DNA of 64,000 nt. Source: Leptospira ilyithenensis. GTDB lineage: Bacteria; Spirochaetota; Leptospiria; Leptospirales; Leptospiraceae. Position numbers and translations under genes: made by a program. Shown piece after piece: positions 30,796 to 39,446 of the stretch. Positions within the stretch are counted from its first letter, which is position 1, and each line of letters begins with the position of its first letter. The notes under the pieces are model-generated. The model had not been told where the DNA came from. It did no database searches and saw only the letters and a program-made list of their open reading frames with translations. The DNA lies in NCBI RefSeq assembly GCF_004771005.1, contig NZ_RQHV01000038.1, positions 94,047-158,046 of the forward strand, in the 5' to 3' direction.

Positions 30796-31246
30796 ATTTA
30801 AGGTTTCCTTTTTCTCGTTTCCATTCTATTCCTGGATCTGTTTCCCTTTTTTCAAGCAGATTCGGAGTTTCTTTTCTGCGACTTATTGCGACGACGAACC
30901 TTAGCTTAGAAATCTGGTAAACGTTCGTCCGGACATGATGGCGTCTTTTCGCTATGAATTCTAGATTTACCACTGATTCGTTCTGTCATTTTAGTCTTCT
31001 GTGGTTTTCGTAGTTATCGTTCAGGCTTTTTTGCTAATCATAATTTTCGTCTTCGCGTTTCCTAAATTGAAGCAGCAGCTATCTATTGAAAATATTTTTC
31101 TCCGTTCGCAACTTACTATTTGGAAAGGTTAGGCATTAAACACAAAAGGACGTCCATTCGATCCTCCTTGGCAAAAAGGCGAACTTTTTCTTAGAATTTT
31201 CGGGAACATGCAAGGAAGAATTGCCAATTCGATTGGAATGTGTTAG
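30796..31246. other. intergenic region without a recognised gene
   Basis: About 450 bases between modB and the mazEF remnant. No ORF with a plausible start, no tRNA and no strong hairpin were seen. It must contain the modB promoter on the minus strand, but no convincing -35/-10 pair stood out. Confidence 0.5.
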
Positions 31247-31477
31247 TTGGAACTCATTGGGTGGCTTTGTGGTTCACCCCACCCAAATCAGGGCGGGGAT
31301 ACCAAAATCCCACCTTATAAGGAGAGCTTGGAAGAATTTATCCAAAATCATTCAGAAAACGCAATCACTGAAAGGTTAAATCAGATTTATTCTAACGATC
31401 TAAATAACCGGGATAGTTTTGTTTCGGACATTTCTCTTCATGCTCTTCGAACGAATTTAAAAAATGATTTGTGGTGA
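31247..31477 (+). pseudogene. mazE-like antitoxin remnant lacking its DNA-binding half
   Basis: An open frame of 76 codons. Its first 25 codons are simply the interspersed repeat read through. The rest, from KESLEEFIQNHSENAI onward to LRTNLKNDLW, looks like the C-terminal toxin-binding part of MazE/ribbon-helix-helix antitoxins. The N-terminal DNA-binding part is gone. It overlaps the mazF remnant by 14 bases, the usual TA arrangement. Probably not functional. Confidence 0.6.
31269..31327 (+). repeat. interspersed repeat, copy 1
   Basis: GTGGTTCACCCCACCC, a short spacer, GGGCGGGGATACCAAAATCC and CTTATAAGGAGAGC. The same order of blocks occurs on the minus strand at 63135-63198. It is fused directly to the truncated mazE reading frame. 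Confidence 0.75.
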
Positions 31478-31629
31478 GATTTGGTGGGCTGATCAAGGAT
31501 TCTGTTATTAATGTTTCTCAGATTGTCAATCTTGACAGGTCAAGATTTGTTAAAAAGGCGGGAAATTTAAAATCTAAGCTTTTAGAAAAAGTAGAAGAAA
31601 GCTTAAACATTATTCTTTCTATAAAATAA
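31464..31629 (+). pseudogene. mazF-like toxin remnant with internal deletion and frameshift
   Basis: Begins as a MazF endoribonuclease (MICGEIWWADQG from the ATG at 31464), then jumps in another frame to a typical MazF C-terminal part (DSVINVSQIVNLDRSRFV ... VEESLNIILSIK, ending at the TAA 31627-31629). The central half, including the conserved RPVLI/core strands, is missing. The junction is near 31493-31502. Inactive by inspection. Confidence 0.75.
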
Positions 31630-31681
31630 CGGAAAGGTCGCCAAAAATCGAATCCGATTTGCATACAGGAAATGAAATTTT

Positions 31682-33988
31682 TCAAATATCCGTGAAAGGT
31701 AAAAACATTTGATCTTCTTTTAAAGAATCAAAATCGGTGAAAGAGGCGAAAGGTGCCCAGATTTCCCTGAATGACGAGGCCAAAAGTTTTCTATAATAAT
31801 TTGTGTCCCAATGGATTGTTTTTCCTTCCCTTTTTAATTCCAGCAATTCTTTCACCGCATAACGAATTTCGCTCACCTTGGCCTTGCTTTTCACAACCAG
31901 GTAATGGATCTTTTCTCCAGCTTCTACTTGCATTCCCAGATCTTGCAATTGTAAAAGAGAAATGGCGCTCGGTCCATGTACCTGATATTCGTTTATGGTT
32001 TTGGAAGTGGATCTTCGCATTAGCAATTTTCTCCAAGGAACCGATCCGGCTTTCAGCATATCATCATGTGTTTGGTATATGGATAAAATTTCCTCTTCCG
32101 AATCTTTCAATTCTTTGATTGTTGCTTTTGTCGCCATCCATTTTACCATTTCAGCCTGCGCATTGGTGATAAACAGAGGCAGATCTTTTCTTCTGGAACC
32201 GATCCCTCTGGACTTCAATTCACCCGATGAAAATCTTCCCATATAACGGTTGGCTACCGGCATATTTGCATCTTGCGAAGAAGGAGGAAATAACAACCAG
32301 GTATAAATCCCGTCCGTATCCATCTTTATTTTTGTGCGAATTTCAACTTCTTTGGATAAATCATCTAACTCTGATTTAGTGAAAGGTTCTGCATTTTCCT
32401 TTTGGATGAATATGCTATCCGTGATGGCGTGAACCAATATGTATCCTCTTTCTTCCGCCACTTCTTTTGCGGTAAGCAGTTTTTCCCGACCGAATGCGTT
32501 TACACTTTCGTGACTTTCCAATCTCCCGAACTTTGCATTACGATAACCCAGATAACCGAAAGATGTGACCAACATCCATTTTAAGCTGGATTGTTTTCTA
32601 TCGTAGCCGATAGACCTTTCTCCGGTAGTTTCTTTTTTCATTCTTTTATAATAGGACCTGCGTTCCAATACATGTTCCAGTGCAATCGAGACTACGCCTC
32701 TTCGTTTGTCGCAAATTTTATAATCCAGTTTTGGCACTTGCGGAACATCCGGATCGTCGGTGCAGCAGAGACAGTTTACACATTCGGGAGAAATATTATG
32801 AAGCACCATAATACTCGGATACATTTGTGCAAAATCCAATTGGGCTACATTTTCCCAGATATAACCTTTGTATATATCCGGTTGAAAGACCAATCCTCCC
32901 CGGTCGGCATTGAGCAGTTGTAAGGCTGTCTTCGGAGCTTCCACCGCGCTTTTTTGCCAGGGAACCAAATATCCCATCCGAAGTGCCACATCAATTTCAA
33001 TATAAGTGAGCGCCTTTCCCGTCGATGCGCGTGCCATTTTTTGGATGGGAAGTCTCGAGATTCTTGCCAATTCATAAATTCCGTATAGCTCCGCTTCTTT
33101 ATGAACAAAGCTGTTTTTGGAATCTATATGCCATCTTCCGAACAAAGGATAGGAAGGTGCTCTGTATACTATGGTTCCGTAAGTGCTAAAGCTGGTTCCT
33201 TTGGTTTGGATCTGCCTTCGGATGGGTGCTGTTTTGTCCCGGTCGAAGGCAGGCATATATTTTAACTTTTGTGAGGTGAAAAACAGATAAGGAAATATAA
33301 TCTGGTCTCCGAAACTGGATAGAATGATATCCGGGTCTTCTTCCGTGAGTATTTGATGCAAGCTGGTCAATAAAGAATGGGGATCTTTGGCGGGCAATTC
33401 GTAACTATCATTTACGATCAGTGAATTGGAAACGATTGGGATGCGGTGGCTTTTCAGAAGAGAGAGCGTTAATGTTTTGAGATTTGGTATTTCATATTCC
33501 AAATCGGTCGGCTTTGTCAACGGATCTATATGTAAAATCTGCTTTCCCAGATTCGTTTCCTTGTAAGTAAGAATCAACTTGCAAAGTGGAAAGATTTTTT
33601 TTTCGACCATATAACTGATGGGTAGATCAATATCAGAATGGTAGATATCGAATTTACCATACAATGCGTAAAGCTTTCGGGTGATTGTAGGCAGAATGGA
33701 GGGTTTTGATAAAGTAATTCGCAATACATTTGTTAATCTGTTTTGATAGAATAATCTTTTTTCTTCGAAGTAGGGTTTTTCCGCGAGAGCGGACAATTCG
33801 TACAAACGGTGGACTAATTTTTTCAATATTTCGGGAGGACCATCCGCATAAATCACCGGCTGGTAAAAATCATAAAACAGAGTGTTCGCTCCCGTATAAT
33901 CTTTCATCCAAAGATAGATGCGGTCTTCCGTATGATAAACATCAAATAAAAATCCTTCTACCTGCAAAGCTCTGTCTGATAGATTCAT
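31682..33988 (-). CDS. divergent B-family DNA polymerase with altered catalytic motifs
   Basis: 768 aa. Palm motif A LDFAQMYPSIMVLHN (Asp385) and motif B SSLKWMLVTSFGYLGY (Lys470) are clear. Motif C reads HAITDSIFIQ, so the first Asp of the usual DTDS is Ile522 while Asp524 is kept. The exonuclease region (about 160-320) lacks a DxE Exo I motif (LKTLTLSLLKS) and has a degraded Exo II (IILSSFGDQIIFPYL). A Cys cluster (403, 406, 408, 409, 426) follows motif A. It is probably proofreading-deficient and may be weakly active or non-catalytic. Last of three same-strand genes with a RecA-fold protein and a 94-aa protein, resembling mutasome-type cassettes. Confidence 0.87.
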   Translation of the reverse strand: MNLSDRALQVEGFLFDVYHTEDRIYLWMKDYTGANTLFYDFYQPVIYADGPPEILKKLVHRLYELSALAEKPYFEEKRLFYQNRLTNVLRITLSKPSILPTITRKLYALYGKFDIYHSDIDLPISYMVEKKIFPLCKLILTYKETNLGKQILHIDPLTKPTDLEYEIPNLKTLTLSLLKSHRIPIVSNSLIVNDSYELPAKDPHSLLTSLHQILTEEDPDIILSSFGDQIIFPYLFFTSQKLKYMPAFDRDKTAPIRRQIQTKGTSFSTYGTIVYRAPSYPLFGRWHIDSKNSFVHKEAELYGIYELARISRLPIQKMARASTGKALTYIEIDVALRMGYLVPWQKSAVEAPKTALQLLNADRGGLVFQPDIYKGYIWENVAQLDFAQMYPSIMVLHNISPECVNCLCCTDDPDVPQVPKLDYKICDKRRGVVSIALEHVLERRSYYKRMKKETTGERSIGYDRKQSSLKWMLVTSFGYLGYRNAKFGRLESHESVNAFGREKLLTAKEVAEERGYILVHAITDSIFIQKENAEPFTKSELDDLSKEVEIRTKIKMDTDGIYTWLLFPPSSQDANMPVANRYMGRFSSGELKSRGIGSRRKDLPLFITNAQAEMVKWMATKATIKELKDSEEEILSIYQTHDDMLKAGSVPWRKLLMRRSTSKTINEYQVHGPSAISLLQLQDLGMQVEAGEKIHYLVVKSKAKVSEIRYAVKELLELKREGKTIHWDTNYYRKLLASSFREIWAPFASFTDFDSLKEDQMFLPFTDI

Positions 33989-33998
33989 AGATCGACCC

Positions 33999-34283
33999 TC
34001 AATGTCTTTCCAAAGAAACCTCTTTTTGATTGTTCTTGCATTTTTCTATTTCGATTTTTAAAAAGGAGACTTCTTTTTTCAATTGAATTACCATTGTGAG
34101 GAGCATAGAGTCGATCGGATAGGGGGAAGATGCCATAACTCCCGCTTGGACTTGCAATTTGGCATCCCGGATCAATTCGTCAAAGACCTCCTGGTCCTTC
34201 TTTCGGAGTCCACGCCTAAATTCGGTTAGGTTGCTTTCTATCTGCTGAATCTGTCTGGAATAGGGAACGACCGTTCTGCCCAT
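33999..34283 (-). CDS. small helical protein of the polymerase cassette
   Basis: 94 aa. MGRTVVPYSRQIQQIESNL followed by FRRGLRKKDQEVFDELIRDAK, then PYPIDSMLLTMVIQLKKEV and a charged C-terminal coiled coil. No named domain is assigned. It looks like a conserved partner protein rather than a spurious ORF: it has a good start, lies 1 base after the RecA-fold gene and 10 bases before the polymerase gene. It may bridge the other two products. Confidence 0.75.
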   Translation of the reverse strand: MGRTVVPYSRQIQQIESNLTEFRRGLRKKDQEVFDELIRDAKLQVQAGVMASSPYPIDSMLLTMVIQLKKEVSFLKIEIEKCKNNQKEVSLERH

Positions 34284-34284
34284 A

Positions 34285-34893
34285 CTACCTCAACAAACGG
34301 GTCTTTCTGGTCTTGATACGGGAAAGTCCGTTTTGAATTTGCAATTCCCAAAGGTCTTCCGATGTTTCCATAAGCTTGGGAAATATTGTTTGAAAATTTT
34401 TATGTTTATAGCTGATGGATTCAACTACAAGTGTGGGAATTTTCAAAGATCGGATTTCTTTTAAAATATCCACCATTTTCTTTAATAAAAAGAGCCCTTC
34501 GTCGTCCGCCACATCCGGATCGAAAAACTGTTTGCAAGGCGCCAGCAGAAAATAAATCATATCGCTATTTCTTTGTTTGGTGATGGAATGCAACGAGTCT
34601 AAAATCTGATAAGGAGTGAAAGCCCTCTGTACGAAAATTTTTTCGAGTATCGGCTCCGGAGCGATGGAATGTTTTCTTGTTTCGTTTGTAATTCGGAATG
34701 GGTTGAAGCAGATCGCACAATCCAGATTAAAAACGGAAAAACCGGAAATCGCAAATACATACTCCCAATGCAATGCCAAACGATAGATCCCTTGTTCTCT
34801 GACTCCAGTGAGCATGGCGATCCCGTTTCTTTCCCATTTCACAATGGGGGCGTCCATTTCTTCTTCTCGCAAGTTCATAACTGCGGTAGTCAT
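34285..34893 (-). CDS. RecA-fold protein without Walker A (ImuA/RadA-like)
   Basis: 202 aa. The order of strands and helices resembles the ATPase core of RecA/RadA-type proteins: VFNLDCAICFNPFRI, FVQRAFTPYQILDSLHSI, MIYFLLAPCKQFFD in the Walker B place, and LKIPTLVVE. No GxxxxGKT loop exists, so ATP binding is unlikely. ImuA-type and SulA-like proteins are comparable degenerate RecA relatives that accompany translesion polymerases. First gene of the cassette. Its ATG (34891-34893) overlaps a perfect palindrome; a start at 34857 would leave the palindrome wholly upstream. Confidence 0.65.
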   Translation of the reverse strand: MTTAVMNLREEEMDAPIVKWERNGIAMLTGVREQGIYRLALHWEYVFAISGFSVFNLDCAICFNPFRITNETRKHSIAPEPILEKIFVQRAFTPYQILDSLHSITKQRNSDMIYFLLAPCKQFFDPDVADDEGLFLLKKMVDILKEIRSLKIPTLVVESISYKHKNFQTIFPKLMETSEDLWELQIQNGLSRIKTRKTRLLR

Positions 34894-34914
34894 ACATATA
34901 CTATATATATGTAT
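34892..34914. promoter_or_regulatory. palindromic operator candidate of the polymerase cassette
   Basis: ATACATATA and TATATGTAT, a perfect 9-bp inverted repeat with a 5-base spacer CTATA, sits at the 5' end of the RecA-fold gene and covers its first codon. The position suits a repressor site. It does not match the TTTGN5CAAA LexA box I associate with Leptospira. Confidence 0.5.
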
Positions 34915-34988
34915 TGTAAAAATATGTAAAGTAAATAATAGAGAGCCTTGGTCTTTGTGAACAGACTCTCTTTCAGCTTAGGGGAAAA

Positions 34989-35792
34989 TCAGGTTACTTT
35001 TGTCTTTGCGATGAATCCTGCAAAAAATTTCGGAAAATGTTTGTGCAAAAAAATTCCCAATTTTTCTTTCGGACCGGCAATCACTACTTCCAATTTTTCC
35101 AAAGCGATTCCTTTTAAAATTTCACGGGCGCAGAAATTAGGATCCAAACCTTTTTCAATCGCTTCATCCGTGCTTCCTTGTTTTTTATTCTCTTTGGTCA
35201 AAGCGTTCTTTGAAATTTGTGTTCGGATGAAGCCGGGATAGATCAATGTGACTTTGATATTCTCCTTTCGGTTTTCCGCCCGCAAAGCTTCATAGAAGCC
35301 GGTTAATGCGGATTTGGTGGCGGAGTAACCTGTACGAAGAGGGACACCGAACTTTCCCGCTACGCTGGAAATTGTGGAAATCCAACCGGTCTTCTTTTCT
35401 CTCATCAAAGGTAATACCGCAAGAGTGAGAGCTATATTGCCGAAATAATTTACTTTCATCAAAGATTCGTAAATCACCATTCCTGTCTCATGAGCAAGCG
35501 ACCTTTGACTGATCCCTCCGTTTCCGATCAGAACGTCAATGGTTCCGAATTTTTGAATCACTTGTTTTACGTCTTTATCGAAATCCTTATAATTCTCCAA
35601 GTCCAAGGGAAGGATTAGACTATTATCACTTGTTAGTTGGTTTTCCTTGGCTACTCTTTCCAACTGATCTTTCCTACGAGCGGAAAGTACGATTTTGGCA
35701 CCTGTTTTGGACAATTCCTTTACCAACGCTTCCCCTATCCCGGACGAAGCACCGGTAATCCATACCACTTTGTTCTGATAAAATTTGTTCAT
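34989..35792 (-). CDS. short-chain dehydrogenase/reductase
   Basis: 267 aa Rossmann-fold oxidoreductase. NAD(P) site TGASSGIGEAL, Arg in SARRKDQL suggesting NADPH preference, NGG in GNGGISQ (usually NAG), catalytic Ser (ISSVAGKFG) and YSATKSAL with Tyr and Lys. The C-terminal 35 residues, with a hydrophobic KHFPKFFAGFIA, resemble DHRS7-like membrane-associated members. GGAGG lies 5 bases before the ATG. Substrate unknown. Confidence 0.9.
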   Translation of the reverse strand: MNKFYQNKVVWITGASSGIGEALVKELSKTGAKIVLSARRKDQLERVAKENQLTSDNSLILPLDLENYKDFDKDVKQVIQKFGTIDVLIGNGGISQRSLAHETGMVIYESLMKVNYFGNIALTLAVLPLMREKKTGWISTISSVAGKFGVPLRTGYSATKSALTGFYEALRAENRKENIKVTLIYPGFIRTQISKNALTKENKKQGSTDEAIEKGLDPNFCAREILKGIALEKLEVVIAGPKEKLGIFLHKHFPKFFAGFIAKTKVT

Positions 35793-36090
35793 TTTGCCCT
35801 CCGTAGCCTAAATGGACTCCTCTCTATTTCTTCTACAACTTTAAAAATAGTTCCTCTATTCTTATTAAATGAGATATATCTCAAAAATGAAGTATTGGTC
35901 AATATTTAAAATCAGGCTAAAAAACATAAAATCGGGAAGGGGTTCGGATCATTGCCATTGACGCGGATTGGTCTGCGATCCGATTTAGAAAATTGGAATT
36001 CGTTCCCAAACTTCCACGCAAAATAGCAAATAAAAAGCTCGATTAAAATGATTTTTCCGTAAACAATAGGTCTTTCCGAGGGAATACTAA
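35793..36090. other. intergenic region without a recognised gene
   Basis: About 300 bases, AT-rich near the SDR start. It holds an imperfect dyad around CGGATTGGTCTGCGATCCG near 35962-35980; otherwise nothing is seen. Confidence 0.4.
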
Positions 36091-36414
36091 ATGTCCGAAT
36101 ATTTGATTATCTTTACTATCCTCATTCTTTCTCATTCCGATTTGAAGTTATTATATGAAAAAGTGAATGTAAAAACAAAAACATCTCTTGAACGAAAGGA
36201 ATTTACCTTTCCCAATTCGCAGAACGGATTTGTATCTCTTACGAAAAAGACGGAAGAATTGAAACAGAACGAGCCTACACGCGAATGTCTTTATGATTTA
36301 AGCGAAGATGGGGGAGGGTTTCTTGGAAAATTGGCAAAAATGGAAAAGAAACCTCTGCCCAAAAATATTTTCGACCTTGCCGATCTCTGTAAACTAACAG
36401 TGATTAAATATTGA
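36091..36414 (+). CDS. small hypothetical protein
   Basis: 107 aa, no recognised domain. The N-terminus is hydrophobic (LIIFTILILSHS) and could be a signal anchor; the rest is Lys/Glu-rich with two Cys (ECLYDL, DLCKL). GAGGG lies 7 bases before the ATG, and it does not overlap any better gene, so it may be real. Weakly supported. Confidence 0.4.
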   Translation: MSEYLIIFTILILSHSDLKLLYEKVNVKTKTSLERKEFTFPNSQNGFVSLTKKTEELKQNEPTRECLYDLSEDGGGFLGKLAKMEKKPLPKNIFDLADLCKLTVIKY

Positions 36415-36483
36415 TTTTTTCTGTTCTACGTAAAGGATATTACGCAGACTAAAATCAGTTTGATTTGATATCGTATTAAATGA

Positions 36484-37185
36484 TTAAGGTTCGTTCAAAG
36501 TCACTGTAAGAGAGACCTGGTCAGATTTTTTTTCTATTAAAAAAACTTCCGAACCGCTGGACTCGACCCAGACTATATCAATCAGAATAGATTTCGCATA
36601 ACCGTCCTTATCTCTTGTTAATTTGAGAGTCACTTCGCTGGATTCTGCATTTTCTTCCGGGACCTTGGTGAAAGATTTTTCATCGGGTAAAGAGAGGGGA
36701 GAAATATATCTTTTTTCAAGTCCTTTCAATATTAGAAATATTTCTTCCGGAGTGGAATTTTTGAAACCGATCTTTGTCGAGGAGGATCCGTCTTTGGAGG
36801 AAGTTTTTCCTATACTTGCACCCACTGACTTTGCATAAGTAAAGACGCTATTTTCATCCGAATCGGAAGGAGTTCGTAGTCTGCTTAAAAAACCGTCAAA
36901 CACATATCCGGTGTTAGTTCCTGATTCCGCTTTGATCCAATTGCCCTGGATTCCTGAAAATTTCCCAGACTTGCCAGTGGTTTCCAATAGTTTTAGTTTT
37001 TCCCCGTAGGAAATGCTTGCGATAACTTCGGATTTTTCGGACGGTTCCTTTCTCATGCGAAGAGAGGATAAAACATGAGAATATAGGATTTCGTTCTTTG
37101 CATACCGCGGAGAAACTGCCTTCCCTTCGGAAAGGACTCCCGACAAAAGAACTAAGATAAAAAAATAATTTCGGATCGGTTTCAT
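36484..37185 (-). CDS. exported SH3b-domain protein
   Basis: 233 aa with a signal peptide (MKPIRNYFFILVLLSGVLS). Residues about 35-105 form a bacterial SH3 domain (LRMRKEPSEKSEVIASISYGEKL ... GNWIKAE ... GYVFDGFLSRL), a fold that binds cell-wall peptides. The C-terminal half has no named domain. Probably periplasmic. It lies 103 bases downstream of the cyclase gene on the same strand. Confidence 0.82.
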   Translation of the reverse strand: MKPIRNYFFILVLLSGVLSEGKAVSPRYAKNEILYSHVLSSLRMRKEPSEKSEVIASISYGEKLKLLETTGKSGKFSGIQGNWIKAESGTNTGYVFDGFLSRLRTPSDSDENSVFTYAKSVGASIGKTSSKDGSSSTKIGFKNSTPEEIFLILKGLEKRYISPLSLPDEKSFTKVPEENAESSEVTLKLTRDKDGYAKSILIDIVWVESSGSEVFLIEKKSDQVSLTVTLNEP

Positions 37186-37288
37186 TTGTTCTGCTTTCGT
37201 TTCCTTTTATAACCTTTGGTTATCTGAATTTATTGAGATCAAAAACCGAATTTGATCGGAGTCAATATTTTTCCTGTATTTTCGCGGA

Positions 37289-39412
37289 TTATAATTTTAG
37301 AAATCCGCTCCAATCTTCGGGAGGAGGGTTTTCTAAAAACTCCTTTGCCCGTTTTGCATAGGAATGTGCGGCGTTGTCTTCGGGACAAGCGTTAATACAT
37401 TCTTGAAATAATTCGAGAGATATTTGGAAATTTCTCATTTTATAATGATGCATTCCCTGATAAAATACAGGATAACTGCCGTTCTTCGCTTCTCTGATTT
37501 CGTGAGTGTCCGCATCCAATACTTCGTAGATTACAACCGGTTTGGTTTTACCTTTTACAATCACCGAATCTATTTCTCTGAATTGAAGATCGTCGTTTTC
37601 ATCTATGTTTTTTCTGACGGTATCGCTTGCCAATATGGGGATTCCGAAATTTTTAGTCAGGCCCTCCAGTCTGGAAGCAAGATTCACTGTATCTCCGATA
37701 ACGGTCGTATCCAGTCTATTTGATTCGCCTACGGTTCCTAGCATTACGCTTCCGTGATGGATTCCGAAACCGGCTTCCAATTGGAATTCTCCTGTTAGGT
37801 GGTGTCGCATTTCGTCGACTTCTTTTTTCATGGCAATGGAAGCATGTATTGCGTCCGCAGGTCCTCCGGGAAAGAGTGCCATGATTGCGTCGCCGATGTA
37901 TTTATCAATGAATCCGCCGTGTTTTGCAATGGCGGGACCAAGCCTTTCCATATATTCGTTCAGAAGCAAAAATACGTCTCTTGCATGATTGGATTCCGAC
38001 AATCTTGTGAAATTTCGAATGTCCGAAAAAAGGATAGTCATTTCCCGTTCCACCGAATCTCCCCGCATAACTTCGAGTATGGATTTTCGTTTCAAAATTT
38101 CCAAAAATTGGTTGGGAACGAATCTTGAAATGGAAAGATTGATTCTTTTTTCTTCTTCCAGTGCTTTCTTTTGGGATTCGAGTAGAGCCTGTCTTGCTTC
38201 TTCTCTTTCTTTTTTGAGCCGGTTGATCCTGTCCCCGATACCCAGACTCAGGAATACTCCTTCAAACAAACTTCCATACATCGGGCTATAGGAAATAAAA
38301 CTGGAATAATCGATAAAACCCAAGTTCATTAAAATAAATAACATCACACTGACGATGAGAAAAGACCAAGCGATCAGAAAGTATTTCGCTCCTATAAATC
38401 CTTCTCTGAATCTTAAGATCGCTGCCATCGTAATGATGATGATCCCGAACATGGGAACTATATTTGCAATCCGGATATGATCGACTATCGATAGAAAGAA
38501 CATGGATAAAAGGGCAAGAGTATCCATCAGTATGGAAAATTTTAATAATTTTTTTATCCGAGTGTTTTCTTTTTCGGGAAATAGAAAGACCCAGGTGAAA
38601 ATGGTTGCAGCAATCGTAGACAATAACGAGAAAACGGGACCTAACATTATGATAAAAGTATTTTGTGAAAAATCAACCAGAGGCAACCATTGGTTGTTGC
38701 TGTTGAAAATGAAAAAGGCGAAACAAAACAGATAAATGCAGTAAAATAAAAACAAACGGTCCTTTGTTGAAAAATACAGAACCAAATTGTACATGAGCAA
38801 CAGTATCATCGCACCGTAATAGGCACCAGAGATGAAACTAGTCAGTCGGTCAAACTTATCGAAATCCTTGTCGGTAAAGAAGCGTAATGGAAGTAAGGTG
38901 GCAGACTCCGTTTCCACTTTTAAAAACAATCTGACTGTTTTACCTTTTGGGAGGAAAAAAGGAAAAACAGGATATCTATTGGGGTAGGCGAGCTCTTCCA
39001 GAGAAACCTTTCTTCCTCCCAGTTTTTTTGTGTAAGTGTTTGTAATCGGGTCTTGCACGTAAAATTCTATTCTGGACATGGATGGGGTATCCAAGGAGAG
39101 CACCCAGTTTTCGACATCGACATTTGTTTTTACGTCCAAACGATACCAAAGAGTTGTTTCCAAAATGCCGAATGCGGTATTGTGTTTGGAATGAATCCAT
39201 TCTGACTCGGGCAGAAGAGACGCCTTTTGTATATCCAATTTTTTTTCTTTATCGAATAAGAAGACGGCGGATGCATTGCCATATAGCCATCGTTCGCTTG
39301 GAAGCAAGGTGAATACACCTGATCCGTCGTTGCCTTTATAAACCTTGCAATAACCGGCATGAAAAAAAATAATAGATATAATAAAAATTCTAACTGCTTT
39401 CTTAAGAAGCAT
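37289..39412 (-). CDS. membrane class III adenylate/guanylate cyclase with 7TMR-DISM sensor
   Basis: 707 aa. Signal peptide, then a periplasmic 7TMR-DISMED2-type beta domain (about 30-180), seven membrane segments (about 190-400), a coiled coil rich in Glu/Lys (about 405-440), a class III cyclase domain (about 455-620) and a C-terminal TPR-like segment. Cyclase metal-binding Asp residues are in ILFSDIRNF (about 463) and IGDAIMALFPGG (about 507); DTVIGDTVNLASRLEGL is also conserved. Likely makes cAMP in response to an extracellular ligand. Leptospira carry many such cyclases. Confidence 0.93.
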   Translation of the reverse strand: MLLKKAVRIFIISIIFFHAGYCKVYKGNDGSGVFTLLPSERWLYGNASAVFLFDKEKKLDIQKASLLPESEWIHSKHNTAFGILETTLWYRLDVKTNVDVENWVLSLDTPSMSRIEFYVQDPITNTYTKKLGGRKVSLEELAYPNRYPVFPFFLPKGKTVRLFLKVETESATLLPLRFFTDKDFDKFDRLTSFISGAYYGAMILLLMYNLVLYFSTKDRLFLFYCIYLFCFAFFIFNSNNQWLPLVDFSQNTFIIMLGPVFSLLSTIAATIFTWVFLFPEKENTRIKKLLKFSILMDTLALLSMFFLSIVDHIRIANIVPMFGIIIITMAAILRFREGFIGAKYFLIAWSFLIVSVMLFILMNLGFIDYSSFISYSPMYGSLFEGVFLSLGIGDRINRLKKEREEARQALLESQKKALEEEKRINLSISRFVPNQFLEILKRKSILEVMRGDSVEREMTILFSDIRNFTRLSESNHARDVFLLLNEYMERLGPAIAKHGGFIDKYIGDAIMALFPGGPADAIHASIAMKKEVDEMRHHLTGEFQLEAGFGIHHGSVMLGTVGESNRLDTTVIGDTVNLASRLEGLTKNFGIPILASDTVRKNIDENDDLQFREIDSVIVKGKTKPVVIYEVLDADTHEIREAKNGSYPVFYQGMHHYKMRNFQISLELFQECINACPEDNAAHSYAKRAKEFLENPPPEDWSGFLKL

Positions 39413-39446
39413 ATGTTTACCTGAACTTAAAAATTATAAACGGATC

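Noticed and set aside
34892..34914. Calling the palindrome a LexA box
   Set aside because: It does not contain TTTGN5CAAA or a related CTGTN8ACAG core, so it is left as an unassigned operator.
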